A stretch of 64,000 nucleotides of DNA, from assembly GCA_025526935.1 (NCBI GenBank), contig JAHLKD010000097.1, forward strand, positions 147,329-211,328, in the 5' to 3' direction. The DNA is from Cladochytrium replicatum. Taxonomy: Eukaryota; Chytridiomycota; Chytridiomycetes; Cladochytriales; Cladochytriaceae. Position numbers and translations under genes: made by a program. Below are positions 12,701 to 23,730 of this stretch, piece after piece (position 1 is the first letter of the stretch; every line of letters begins with the position of its first letter). A model generated the notes under the pieces. That model made no database searches and had not been told where the DNA came from. It was given only the letters and a program-made list of their open reading frames with translations.

Positions 12701-13039
12701 TTAGATGGGATGTTGGTAAGTATGAAGTGGCGGTATGTGGAGCTGTCCAGGGGAAAGATACTTGAGTACAGCGGGAAGCGGTTGAGATCGGCATCTACAG
12801 CTACATCCACGATTTCTGGAGTCGCAAATGTCAGCTGGACTCCTTTTCCCAACCTCCCACCTCTGCCATCATTGGCTCCTTCTGATGCTGATTCCAGAAA
12901 GGATGGCAGAGGACCTGAAGAGGCATGGCTACCGCCAACAGAAGAGTCAAATAATGAAAGTCACCCTGCAGATTTTGGACGACAAGAAGAATTTGCAACC
13001 GAAAACAATGACGATGGCGTCCAAACAGTCACACTGTAA
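9783..13039 (+). CDS. CFAP58: CFAP58 (CCDC147-like) flagellar coiled-coil protein
   Basis: Cilia- and flagella-associated protein 58, an axoneme-linked coiled-coil protein of motile flagella. Exon 9783-9915 joins exon 10005-13039 over an 89-bp intron, giving about 1055 residues. The first 110 residues are acidic and serine-rich. The rest is nearly continuous coiled coil. The C-terminal part carries the family signature: 'LIKHQRRMLQRDTEKR', 'ENPVNVHRWRKLEGSNPKAF' and 'LRHMDTELNMYQAQI'. A GTAAGT at 12716-12721 could be a donor site for an alternative last exon, because the 100 residues after it are low-complexity and unlike the family. The gene implies a flagellated life stage. It is head-to-head with the velvet gene. 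Confidence 0.88.
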
Positions 13040-13113
13040 TCTTTCAACAAACTTCAACATGAATATACATACATACACCGTTCATTTTCAAAAACCGTAA
13101 AACGTGGTCAAGT

Positions 13114-15571
13114 TCAATCAGCAAGCTCAGAAAATGCCGATTGGACGTTCTCGAGACCTTCCAAAATCTCCCTGAACTCTTCAACGGTTAGACCCTGTCC
13201 GCCTTTCCCGTCGCCTGCGTATCGCAGAAATTGTGCAGTTCCAAGCCCTTCGGCAGCTCCCATTGTGACATGCACCAGATTTTGCATTGCTGGAGTAGTC
13301 TGTAGAAGTGACATAACTGGGACCTGTATGACGGGCTCATCTACGAACAGGGAGTTAAAAGGTACAGGACTCCCAGTGCGTTCCTCACCACTTCGTTTCC
13401 TGTATTTCAAAATCAAAAGGCGTTCTGTGTCGCTTCATGCATTCTGGACTTACGTAAATGGATCAATATACCCAGAGGTTGTGACTTGTGGATCAAAGAA
13501 CTGGGGATATGCTTCACCAAGGGGAAAGGCGAGAGAGCTTATTCGCCTTTCATCGCAAAAGTTAAAAGCTTCCTTCATCAAAGGAATAGATAACTACATA
13601 CCTCTGAGTGTAACCCATCGGGCACATGAACGACGAAAGGAAAGCGTCAAGACTTGATGGGAATTCTTCAACAGCGCGACTGAATTAATTAATTATTAGA
13701 AAGAGAGCAGAAGCTTCGCATCGACAAGTTTACCGTGAAGCTCTAGGAAGGACATCGGCGAGTCCACGTACAGAACAGAATTGTGCAGCCACAGTATCGG
13801 TCTACAGCAGAACAATCTTGATAAATATTGCCATTACGAGCGCAAAACGTTGTCATACCACATAGCTGAGGTCGCCGGAAGAGAGACCTTCTAGCCAAGG
13901 TACGCGGGCCTTTTGATCATACTTCACAACTGAGGAGATTGCTTCCGAGTCCGATGCTGAGGGCCAAATCGGGAGCGGCATTGCTGTTGACAGCGAAGCC
14001 ATGTTGCACAATCGCGAAGGAGCTGTCATCATCGTGACCAAATCATGCATGTGCGCTGGGTCTCTTTTGTATCTAGACCAGTTCTTCAGCAGGTTCTTCG
14101 AATTTTGTCCAATAATTTACAAACCGTTGAGGAAGAGTAAGTGTTTCGATAGCGGCTGAAATGTATGCGCTTGTTCTATAAGCTGAAGATATCTGTTGAA
14201 TTGCTAAATTAGTTGATTCCTTTCTCGAACTAATACGATGACTCACAGATGTAACATGCTTCCATACTCGATCGTTTGCATGTTTATGAGAGGCGAATAT
14301 AGGAACAAACGAGAGCGCAGAATGCTGGGAAAGCTTCTCAATCATCAGGGCGAGGTTAACCTTCTTAAACAAATCGCGCTCGAACTGCATAAACGGATTC
14401 AGCAGAACCACACAAATTATCGGGTATCTCCAATCGAACCTGTTTCGAGTTTGTAATTTGATTCACGCTGTAAGGATTGGATGTATTTCCCCACACTCCA
14501 TAAACAGTAATCGCAGTCTTCGGCGATTCTTCACGCAGATACTCGATTAAGTTGGTTGACAGTCCCGCGAAACCGTTATTGCAGTCTGCAAACATGTTGA
14601 AGCCCTAAACACAAGAAATTAATACTTGAACGCGATCGGACTCATCAACACATTACCTGGATTGAATCGCTTTCTTCGACAAAGAATCGAATTGCGTTTT
14701 CAACTACATCTTCTGTCTGACTCCCAAGCCGGGTGAGATACTTCAGGGATGGTACGGCATCACTTACCCACTCCCGATCACCTAACAGTGAATATCCTTG
14801 TGAGTATGTGTCAAAGGATCCCAAGCCTGTTGAATGGGCCACTGTCTCTTCTTGGTCCGTCCATGAAGGCTTGTGTTGATATTGCGGGATTTCAACTGCT
14901 GTGTGTGGGTGGTAGAATAAGCGGTTGAAGTCGGACCACACATCGACGACTTTGTCCAGCACGTTTCCGTAATTCTGCTGCTCTGATCCATCGGCCTGAC
15001 CCACTGCGTCTTCTTCAGAAAGATGGCGTAGATACTCATTTTGTGGGTATGGCTCCTGCACGATGCTGTAAACATCGCCTCCCCTTTCAAATCGTGATCA
15101 GGATCGTTTGATGAGAAAGCTGGCCCGCCCCTTACCAAGTTGCTGCATCAACTGATATTGGAGGTTTATAAAGGTCAGAAATCTTTTTTAATGTTCGAAA
15201 GCTTCCTGAAAAAACCACATCAATTGGCTATCGCGTCTGTTCTGAATGAGATGCACCTCGAAGGTCAAATAAAACGAGTCGCGGTGTGAATGTTTCTCCT
15301 CCCTATTTGGAAACGTATAAGTAACCTTGAGATCTTCGTATTTTTGCGCACCCATAATGATTGCCCGGTCCGAAACAGCACGTCATGGTCAATCTCCCTT
15401 TCAGGGGAAGCATTGTTTTCACTTGCGCGGAAGTACTCGTCCTACCGAGAGGTAAGTCTTGTGGCCATTCACATTTCTACACTGATCCAAACTCACCTGG
15501 GTGTTCCAGAAGTGCGTCCCAACGAAATTAGCGTGATGTCCCAACTGCAGGGTGATGATTTCCCTTCCCAT
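13114..15571 (-). CDS. DML1: Misato/DML1 mitochondrial distribution protein
   Basis: Misato family, tubulin/FtsZ-related, with roles in mitochondrial distribution and morphology. The start at 15571 gives the diagnostic N-terminus 'GREIITLQLGHHANFVG' then 'THFWNTQ', followed by a GTGAGT donor. Later exons carry 'TPRLVLFDLRG', then 'QNYGNVLDKVVDVWSDFNR' (about 14925-14985) and 'FNMFADCNNGFAGLS' (14550-14600), the Misato tubulin-like segment. The last exon ends 'GLTVEEFREILEGLENV' and stops at 13114. At least six exons are needed and I did not resolve every junction in 13.4-14.5 kb, so the interior is approximate. The start is 76 bp from a divergent short frame at 15648. Confidence 0.82.
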
Positions 15572-15647
15572 CCTGTCAGAACTGAAGCCACACCACTCAC
15601 TTTCCAAATCAAACAACCAGCAAATTTTAAGTGACTGATATCTCACA

Positions 15648-15856
15648 ATGGCAGCTTCAACTCCGCTCCATGGTGAGTGCTGCTGGTCGATGAAAGGAAG
15701 CTGCTGAAATGTTCCGTTTCAGTTTCTCAACAACAAGAACTCGCATCTTCGTTTCCCGGCCGGAAGGTTTGCCGGTTTGAAGATATTCAATTGCCACCTC
15801 ACCCTTTTCGCTTTCCAGTTTTATCGGACATTACACAGACCGGCGCACCGCGGTAA
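15648..15856 (+). CDS. Short unrecognised two-exon frame upstream of the ATP23 relic
   Basis: Exon 15648-15672 (MAASTPLH) joins over a GT-AG intron to a frame reading 'VSQQQELASSFPGRKV' and 'FEDIQLPPHPFRFP', stopping at 15854-15856. No domain is recognised. It could be the first part of a longer, eroded gene, since a GT follows just before the stop. It lies next to two decayed genes. Weak call. Confidence 0.25.
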
Positions 15857-16141
15857 ACAACGACTTGAGTCGCTTATTATCCTTCTTTTTGATACCGACC
15901 TTGAAAGGCATCCATGGGATGCATTTCTGGAGCTAGTCCGGTTTCGACTTGGCGAAGTGTGTGACGGGAAACTGCCGCTTTTGGTTCGCCGCGATTGCTG
16001 AGATTATTCAGAAGAGCAGATTTTGGAGATCAGACCACGTCGACTCTCCGGAATGGGTCTGCGACACAGGTGGACAACAGGCGCAACACCAGCGCAAAAT
16101 CTCTCTGCCATCGAAAGATCTCAGTCGAACCAAAAAGCAAA

Positions 16142-16586
16142 ATGCGACCGATGAAGGGAAAGTTGCTCCGAAACAGCCCGATAGTTCGATTCATGTTGCA
16201 CGAGCTTGAAAAAGCCGGGTGCCCGTTCACGGAGGAGCATCTTCAATGCGTACAATGCAATTCAACAAGAGCAGGCGCATTCTGTGCACAGCATGGAGTA
16301 TGTGCATTGCTGATCATATGGAAATGACATCAAAGTGCTGATCTCTCGGATCCCACTTATTTACAATAGGTTTTGCTGTGTCAGAATCAGCTCGTATCAA
16401 AGACGCACATGGAGGATGCAATCACAGACGAGTTCATCCACGCTTTCGATCACTGCACTATAAAATGGACTGGACGAATTGTGGCACTAAGCATGCACAG
16501 AGATCAGGGCAGCGAGTCTCAGTGGAGGCTGCAGATTCACACGCTAGCTCCGGAGATGGCGCCGAGGTGTCTCGAAACAACATCAG
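16142..16586 (+). pseudogene. ATP23: Decayed ATP23 (mitochondrial inner-membrane metalloprotease)
   Basis: ATP23 normally processes Atp6 and helps ATP synthase assembly. Visible in order: 'LLRNSPIVRFMLHELEKAGC', a cysteine-containing 'LQCVQCNSTRAGAF', an intron with GTATGT donor, then 'VLLCQNQLVSKTHMEDAI'. The zinc site should be HExxH but reads DEFIH (about 16426-16440). After 'FDHCT' a 1-base frame loss precedes 'MDWTNC'. A TAA then interrupts the conserved His-rich stretch, 'ACTEIRAASLSG' follows in another frame, and a TAG comes soon after. The conserved C-terminal third (RRRAILSV region) is missing. Retained intron means it is not a processed copy. A functional paralog is presumably elsewhere. 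Confidence 0.8.
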
Positions 16587-16727
16587 GTACGAGTGGTGCC
16601 GGGACATGGACTATGTTTCATTGAGTTTTGTTTTCTCAAGGCGGGTGTTCTATTTGGTTTGATATGATTTCTGCCACCTAAACATGTACGAAGTGATAAG
16701 AGTTATGTTTGAGCAATCCATCGCGTC

Positions 16728-17552
16728 ATGAACCGAACCTTTTGCACTACGAATCCCAAGCCGAAGCCTGTCTCAACGATGCTATCGCTTCAGTCAGTTA
16801 GAATCAAACCACTGGGATAAATGTGGTCTTGTCGTCTGCATGATCTCTAATGCCTATCGCCTTGTGTCGACAGATGCAAGAGTAGATTCTGTTGAAGTGA
16901 AAATCAAGACGCTTGAGGCTGAGGTGGTACGCTTTCGAGAACAAATGTCCAAAAGGCGGGAAGGACCAGCCAAGGCATGCCTTTCTTCTCTAGCGACATG
17001 ATTTTGCGGGAGGCGAAATATTTCCATATATTCTGGATTACTGACTCAAATATGATGATTTTCGTAACCTACAAACAGAATGTGTGGTGAAGCAGTGGGC
17101 GTTACGAGTTTTGAAGCAGAAGAGATATAGTGTCACATTGGAGGATGTGAGCTGTGGAATAATCACACATGTCAATATAGGTAATTAGGTATGCGGGCAG
17201 AGAGATGCATTGGCCCAGCAGACTTTCAACATTGAACAAGGTGAGAGGACGACCTCCTCCTTGCTGGTTCTGGCTTATCAGTTGCCATTCTCAGCACAAT
17301 TGCCACAGAGTATCTGAAGAATACCATGGTTACTGTCGATGCCATGAAGATGGCAAACAAAGAGCTGAAAAGTCAATGCACTAAGATCAGCATTGACAAA
17401 ATCGACGATTTTGCCCTTTTGGTCTTGTTGAATTTCAGAAAACGATTAATCGTTACATTTATGAGAATGCAAGATGAAATTGGGGATCTGCTTGAGCAGG
17501 CAAACGAAGTGCATGAGATGATTGGGCGGATGTACCGTTCTCCCGAGCAGCT
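16728..17552 (+). pseudogene. VPS60: Decayed VPS60/CHMP5 (ESCRT-III subunit)
   Basis: Vps60/CHMP5 is an ESCRT-III-related protein of the endosomal sorting machinery. The relic starts 'MNRTFCTTNPKPKP', then shifts frame into 'LNDAIASV', then after a gap gives 'DARVDSVEVKIKTLEAEVV' (about 16872), 'VKQWALRVLKQKR' (17091-17130), 'QRDALAQQTFNIEQ' (17200-17240), 'MVTVDAMKMANKEL' (17326) and 'MQDEIGDLLEQANEV' (17466). The order matches the family, but frames change and the junction after 'REGPAK' has no GT donor that keeps frame. An unspliceable insertion sits between 'IDKIDDF' and 'MQDEI'. The acidic C-terminus is not found. It directly follows the ATP23 relic. Confidence 0.78.
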
Positions 17553-19129
17553 TCTCTTGGTTGCATATGTCCAACTTCGTTTTTTTTGGTCAAGACATTT
17601 CCTCACATTGGCGTTCCAACCAACCCATCATTTGACATGTCAAACAGAAGACTCCTGATCGGGCCAATAGAGACAGCAGCAGCAGCTTGGCCAGCTGCTC
17701 ACCAAACACCTCAAGACCAGAATGCTCTTCTCACTTCAGAGGGGTCACCTGATGCTTGTGGGCTTTTGTTTTGCCATCTGGCTTTGTTGACCAGCCCTTC
17801 TTTGCGCTGGAGTTGCGGTAACTGTCATACCAATATGTCCCTTCTTCATCCCAGATCTCCATGAGATCCAGCAGTGCGTCAGCTGACTGGTTCTCCCAGG
17901 ATCAGTAGGCATGATTTGCATCTGAGTCTGAGTCAGTTTTCTTGGACCCCTTCTGACCAGAGCCCTCTGCGTCGTCACTTTTGGGAGCGGCTGTTCGTGT
18001 TGGAGTCTGCTGATCATCTCAAGTCACTCAGGTATAGCTGCCTTGCAAATCTCGTGAAGACAAAAATTGAGTGGTTCGAATCCCAGAATCGCAAGGCTGC
18101 CAGTATGATGAAGAACATGGGGGAAGGAGTGACGGAGGAGGACGTCGCATTTGGATACTCCATCTGGGCAGAAAAACAGAAGGGAAAATTCCCTAATTTT
18201 GATCGGCTCGACAAATTCATGGGGGAACAAATCTCCAACTCTGGCTGTTCTCCAGGCCAGCCTGGTCCGAACAAGAGATCGTACACTTCATAGTGTGACA
18301 TGATTTCATCTGGTGGATTTGCACAAATATGACGGTGATGGTGGAGGAGCATGAATTGGATGCTGTCTCTGAAATTTTGAGATCTCGAGAGTCAGCCCCA
18401 CTCACCAAGCCATACAAGATAATTTTCTCAATGCCAATCAATGCAACAATCACTCTTCTGGTGTAGAGCTCGACACTCCCTTCGGCTATACCAACGCAAT
18501 CCGCAACATCAAACAGGGAAGCTCTGTTTCCTGATCAACAGAACTGGTACAGTGCAACTGGCAACTGAAATTGAACCGGCCGGCGGCCGCTGCTGGAATG
18601 CAGCGTTGTTGTGCAAAATGGAATCCATGTGGAGTTCACTGACAATGTGGAAGAAGCACTCCTTTGTGACACAAACTTTTGAAGGAATCGATGTGCTTCC
18701 ATACTCATCAATCATGGAAAGTATCCTTCTCCACCATCTTGTTCAACGTGTGTGCGGCGTTCTTCATGATACTGCATATTCTCAGCTTTGTCAAACATAT
18801 CCAGTACCATTTTGATCTGGTTGTCAAGTTCAGATTCTTCCTGAGTCAAACAAACCATCACCAAACAGCAAATCATAAGCTGCAAGGTTATCCACGCCCT
18901 TCTCAATCTGACGGATATTCTGTTCTTGCACAGAATACTTGACCATCCTGAATATGTGGAACGTGGCCGTGGTTTGATTTTGTGGATTTTTTGGTGGTAT
19001 CAAACATCAGCCACAGGGCCTCACCGCTGTTTGTATTCTATTGGCTACCCTATGTGGCGCGGTATGTATATTCAAATCCCAAAATGCAAGCTGATCAAAT
19101 GAGTTTTTCAAGTTTGACACCCCCTAACA
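17553..19129. other. Repeat debris, no confident gene
   Basis: An open frame at 17874-18293 (plus) includes 'LVKTKIEWFESQNRK' and 'GEGVTEEDVAFGYSIW', which looks protein-like but matches no family I can name. On the minus strand, 17750-17880 reads 'ALLDLMEIWDEEGTYW', also plausible. These may be pieces of an old transposon. A GGTTCGAATCC at 18072 resembles a tRNA B box but has no tRNA around it. Confidence 0.35.
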
Positions 19130-19168
19130 TATCTAATAGGTTGAAATACACTGGTTTACACAGATTTT
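19130..19168 (+). repeat. Left copy of 39-bp repeat (end of an old copia LTR?)
   Basis: The 39-bp segment beginning TATCTAATAGG and ending CACAGATTTT recurs at 22745-22783 with one difference. It precedes TTTTAACA, an LTR-like end. The copies bracket a gag-like relic and are best read as ends of the two LTRs of an eroded copia element. Confidence 0.55.
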
Positions 19169-19229
19169 AACAGATTAAGAGTCTGTTGCTCTAACCTCAA
19201 GCTAACCCTTGTCTCATTGCTTCTGGGTC

Positions 19230-19705
19230 TGTTAAAAACCAAGGGCTTCTCCTGGCAGCGGTAGGGCGTCTTTAGCTGTACTGTAGCTAGCACAACAGCT
19301 CCAGGTTCCGTCTCTTGGCCCAGTACCTGTTCTCCCAGGTGTGTATATGCCTAATACTCCGACAGGCTGTACACTACACCCAAGCTGGTCAGGCAACCAG
19401 GGAATGCTGTGGTCAAAGACATTGGTCACATCAACTCCTATATTCAAGTGAACAGTGCGTGTGGGCATACCTGTGGTCAAAGACATTGGTCACATCAACT
19501 CAAAGGACCAAGCCACACCACATTCCCCACTAAATGCCAAGATCACTCCACACAGGACCTGCCAAACATGGATATAAATACATGAAATACAAGTCCATAA
19601 ATAAGAATGAAGAGGGATTGACAAAAAAACTCTCAGGTCAAAGAGAAAAAAGACAACCCAAAGGATAACCCATTAGCAAACAGTCTGATATGCTAGTTTT
19701 TAACA
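19230..19705. repeat. Left LTR of the pol-less element
   Basis: 476 bp, TG...CA ends with 10-bp inverted termini. Contains TATAAATA near 19571 and an internal 28-bp direct repeat (GGTCAAAGACATTGGTCACA core) near 19411 and 19472. Confidence 0.85.
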
Positions 19706-21107
19706 GATGCCGCCTCGAAGACGATACACTGGGTCACCGTGTATCGCTCGTCAAAAAAGACAAAAAAGAAAACATACGATAGAGAAACAGAAGGAATGTG
19801 TGTGGAGTTCACAACTAAACTTACACAACCCCCAATCCAATATGACTGACTTCGAAATTTAGAAAGGACCAAAGGGATAGAGTACTCTGCTCGTACCATT
19901 TCAGGCATTCTAGATCAAAGATCAAGGTAGACCACAATGGGCCCATAACATACGAAACCCCAGTGTGGTGGAATCGCAAGCAAAAGCGCAGGTGCAAAGC
20001 TAAACAACAATGCAAGTGCAGAAGCGGTGAACGAGACTAACTAGCAACGTTCTAATGGTAAGTGTCAAGGAACTGAGAGTGCAAGCTGATGAATGCAAAA
20101 ATCAGGGATCCTCCATGACAAAACCCAAAGACAAAAGAGTGGAAGCTTGTGCACTAGCAACACCAGCTACGATAGGGGTATATAACACAAAAAATCCAGA
20201 TTCAACTGGCGCAGGTGGTTTCTTCAAAAGCCGTTGACACATGTTGGTCTGTAACAGATCGAAAGGAAACCTCTTCATGGTATGCTGTGTCCAGAAACCA
20301 AGGTGATGTCTATGTGAAGACAACCGTGGGAAACAAAACGCGTCACGTGCTGCGCCACATGCCCGAATTTGATGGAAACTCGTCAACGTGAAGTAGACCC
20401 CAATCTCCAAGCCCAGAAAAGTCCCGCAAACTTCATGTATCCGCGTTGCGCGCGATGCATCCACAGGCAATGGAGGTGCCATCTCAAGAAACAATGGAGT
20501 TGTTGAAGGAAACAAAGTTCATGATGCATGCATACGGACATGTCACCATAACTCTGCAGGCAGCCAACGAAACCGAGCGAGCAATACACGAATCGATTCG
20601 CAATGCGTAGGCGATGGTTTTGATAGGCACTTGCCGTGGTCCAGCGAGAACTGACGGATCAAAGCTGAAAGCTTCGAAATGCTGTAGCTCCATGAATCCT
20701 CTGCCAAATGACGCGAGCTGGGCACCAATCAATCTGGCTTGATGAGACGGTTCTTCTGAGGTACTGTTCGCGACGATCAGACAAGAATTGGCGAAATCAA
20801 AAATCGAAGACCTCTGGAGCAGACCAAAGGTAGTGAAGTTGGTCAAAAGGCTCAGGAGCAAAGATAGCAACATCAGAAAGCGAGGAAAGCGATGGTCTGT
20901 CGGAATTCCTCTCAAAAAAGTGTGCCAGAGTCCCCAGAGCAAAAAGAAGGTTGAAACCACCAGGGATGCTCGAGATACATAAGGAGCAAAACCCGTTCGC
21001 GTAGGAGGTGAGAATCGATCCTGAGAATCCTCCGTATCTGTAGTTCCATGTGTCGGTCCACACCGACTGAGACAAGAAGGTAATAGATCCTGGATGAAAC
21101 CACCACC

Positions 21108-21583
21108 TGTTAAAAACCAAGGGCTTCTCCTGGCAGCGGTAGGGCGTCTTTAGCTGTACTGTAGCTAGCACAACAGCTCCAGGTTCCGTCTCTTGGCCCA
21201 GTACCTGTTCTCCCAGGTGTGTATATGCCTAATACTCCGACAGGCTGTACACTACACCCAAGCTGGTCAGGCAACCAGGGAATGCTGTGGTCAAAGACAT
21301 TGGTCACATCAACTCCTATATTCAAGTGAACAGTGCGTGTGGGCATACCTGTGGTCAAAGACATTGGTCACATCAACTCAAAGGACCAAGCCACACCACA
21401 TTCCCCACTAAATGCCAAGATCACTCCACACAGGACCTGCCAAACATGGATATAAATACATGAAATACAAGTCCATAAATAAGAATGAAGAGGGATTGAC
21501 AAAAAAACTCTCAGGTCAAAGAGAAAAAAGACAACCCAAAGGATAACCCATTAGCAAACAGTCTGATATGCTAGTTTTTAACA
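21108..21583. repeat. Right LTR of the pol-less element
   Basis: Same length and, by eye, same sequence as the left LTR, in the same orientation. It is followed at once by GGGTC, the target duplication. Confidence 0.85.
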
Positions 21584-21670
21584 GGGTCATTGTACTTCTG
21601 ATCCCTGCTCATCCATCCCAACTGGGTTGTTGTACTTCCAATCCTCTGCCTATTAGTCCTATCAACATCC

Positions 21671-22640
21671 ATGGGTCAAGATTGTTGCATTCCTGTCTTC
21701 AAAGGCAACGGAACCGGTCTCGATGACCCAACAATCATAATTTTCAGTGAATGGTTCAATCTTGTCCACTTTGGCCTTTGTGCAGCCGGTCGCAACTATG
21801 ATATCGACCTCACCAATTACTTTGATTCAACGAAATTTCCCAAAGACGTTGACCCTTCTCAAGCTTCAGCTGCCTTGAAGTATGATCTGGAAGACAATAC
21901 GAAGGAGAAGGAATGGATTGTTGCGATGCCGCAAAGTATGTCAAGTGCAACTCCTTGACCCTGAACTTCCTCATGGAACACATTCAACTTCCTGCTCGCA
22001 ACAAAATTGTTCGATATGATCCTCTTATGACTTGCTTATGATCAACTACTCGCCGTCCCAAATTCGTGATGTCTTCAAGCAGCGACTTCTCCCTGGGGAC
22101 TACTTGAACGATTTCCTTCAGACCACAAACGATGCCACCAATCACAAATGATGCCACAAAATTAGCATCTGTCACAGTCATTGCAGATCAACTCACCATT
22201 AACAATCAACTTCTGGCTCTGGTCATTCTCTTGAGTAATGAGCATTGAAGATCCAGCCTACTCTTTGGATGTGAACACTTTCACTGGCCTACATAGGCTG
22301 AAGTAATCCAAGCTCTCTGGGCTTGTGCTACCAAGATTACCACTGAATCAGCAAATTCAGTCCAACAACGTCATCCTGGTCAGACATCTGGATCTTCCCC
22401 CTCTGCCGTGCCTCCATACTCTCACTGTGTGGCTGCTGGTGGGAATCACGCTGAGCGGGCATTTCATCACAGGAGTTCTTCATGTCTTTATGTTAATCCG
22501 TGTACCCATTGTGGTTGTCATGGTCATGGTGCTTTTATGCTTATACGTTGTCTGGCAGTTACTGCCGCTGCAAGTTCTAATCCCCCTCCCTCAGTGCCTG
22601 CTACAGATGCAGGCACTGCTGTTATTGATACCGATTTGAA
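21671..22640 (+). pseudogene. Degraded copia-type Gag
   Basis: After an ATG at 21671, the frame reads like the start of a copia Gag (FSEWFNLVHFGLCAAGR, then 'DPSQASAALKYDLED'). Further on, other frames give 'NNQLLALVILLS' and 'ALWACATKI', both typical of the UBN2-type Gag helix region. A broken zinc knuckle follows (CTHCGCHGHG, about 22502-22531). Several stops and frame changes separate these parts, and no pol follows. The GGGTC insertion site of the small LTR element lies in its leader. Confidence 0.55.
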
Positions 22641-22744
22641 TACATCTACAATTTATATGTATCCATGTGGTGTTCAACTTGGCTGTCATCGTTGCCAGGG
22701 TTCTTGTGGTTTGGATATATTTAAGTGGAACTGTAACTTTAATT

Positions 22745-22783
22745 TATCTAATAAGTTGAAATACACTGGTTTACACAGATTTT
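22745..22783 (+). repeat. Right copy of 39-bp repeat
   Basis: 38 of 39 bases match 19130-19168. It lies just after the gag relic, consistent with the 3' LTR end of the same eroded copia element. Confidence 0.55.
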
Positions 22784-22983
22784 GGTACTCCTCCCGACAA
22801 CCACCCAGAAAAGGGCATAGTGGGGAATGGAAATTCTGTTGTTTTGGAAGAACGAAACATTTTGTGTAAACAACGGTGCATAAAAGTATTTTAGCAAATG
22901 ATTTGAAGCTGCACAATTTTATTAATTTTAGCTTCACAATGTGGGGTTTTGGAAAACCTCCAGTGGCTGAGCTGTTAACAAAA

Positions 22984-23730
22984 ATGACTCTGCTCGATCG
23001 CTTTCCGAAACTGCTGAATGCATCTGTCCGCTGTCACTCCCCTGGCCTAGCGCGGTTTCCAAAGTCTGCGACGGCATCACGAATGTCTCTCCGCATATCC
23101 CGGCGTGGTGTTGCTACAGCCGCACAACCTCCAAATTCGCAGTTCTCCCAACTTACTTACGCACAACGATATCGCAAACAAAAATCCGAGAACATCATGA
23201 CCGTTGTTAACTACACTGCCTCCGTCATCGTCGTATTCATCGGCCTCGCATACGCCGCCGTTCCGCTCTACAAAATTATTTGCACCCAAACAGGGCTGGA
23301 TGGAACCCCGCTCACAGCAGCTGGGAGCAAGTACGATCCGAGCACAATGAAGCCTGTACCCGGTGCCAGGAAGCTTAAGATCAAGTTCGACGCTTCAGTG
23401 TCGGATAAGATGCGGTGGCAGTTTACCCCAGTGACGAGGCAGATAAAGGTCGTACCAGGCGAGACAGCCTTAGCGTTCTACACTGCGAAGAACTCGAGTG
23501 CAGAGGATATCGTTGGGATCTCGACGTACTCGGTTGTGCCACCGAAAGCCGCACAGTATTTCAACAAGATCCAGTGTTTCTGCTTTGAGGAGCAGAAGTT
23601 GGAGGCTGGAGAGGAAGTGGATATGCCGGTGTTCTTTTACATCGATCCCGAATTTTTGGAGGATCCTTGGATGAGCGATGTGAATGAGATCACCCTTAGT
23701 TACACATTCTTCAAATCAAAGGCTCAATAA
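22984..23730 (+). CDS. COX11: Cytochrome c oxidase assembly protein COX11
   Basis: Inner-membrane copper chaperone that delivers copper to the CuB site of cytochrome oxidase subunit 1. Single exon, 248 residues from 22984. The first 50 residues are Arg/Ser-rich and lack acids, as in a mitochondrial presequence. A membrane helix follows (TASVIVVFIGLAYAAVPLYK), with the conserved 'AAVPLYKIICTQTGLDGTP' leading to the intermembrane-space domain. The copper-binding motif CFCF is present in 'NKIQCFCFEEQ'. The end 'ITLSYTFFKSKAQ' is family-typical. An in-frame ATG at 22939 would add 15 residues; 22984 is preferred because the presequence then begins cleanly. The gene appears intact, right beside transposon debris. 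Confidence 0.95.
   Translation: MTLLDRFPKLLNASVRCHSPGLARFPKSATASRMSLRISRRGVATAAQPPNSQFSQLTYAQRYRKQKSENIMTVVNYTASVIVVFIGLAYAAVPLYKIICTQTGLDGTPLTAAGSKYDPSTMKPVPGARKLKIKFDASVSDKMRWQFTPVTRQIKVVPGETALAFYTAKNSSAEDIVGISTYSVVPPKAAQYFNKIQCFCFEEQKLEAGEEVDMPVFFYIDPEFLEDPWMSDVNEITLSYTFFKSKAQ

Larger units (their letters stand above)
19230..21583. mobile_element. Non-autonomous LTR retrotransposon with identical LTRs
   Basis: Two 476-bp direct repeats (19230-19705 and 21108-21583) enclose 1402 bp. Each begins TGTTAAAAAC and ends GTTTTTAACA, the TG...CA form of LTRs. The 5-bp GGGTC lies immediately left of the first (19225-19229) and right of the second (21584-21588), a target-site duplication. The LTRs look identical by eye, so insertion is recent. 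The interior has no protease, integrase, RT or RNase H motif; the longest frame is 158 codons (20484-20960 minus, unrecognised). Element orientation is uncertain: a TGGTGG after the right LTR on the minus strand could be a primer-binding site. It sits inside an older copia relic. Confidence 0.85.

Noticed and set aside
16728-16800. C-terminal end of the ATP23 relic
   Set aside because: The sequence NPKPKP followed by LNDAIASV fits the N-terminus of VPS60 far better.
18050-18110. GGTTCGAATCC resembling a tRNA B box
   Set aside because: No paired T-stem, no A box at the right distance and no acceptor stem.
19229-21584. Two copies of a MITE with 11-bp inverted ends (CTGTTAAAAAC)
   Set aside because: The 5-bp GGGTC flanks only the outer sides of the pair, so the copies are the two LTRs of one element.
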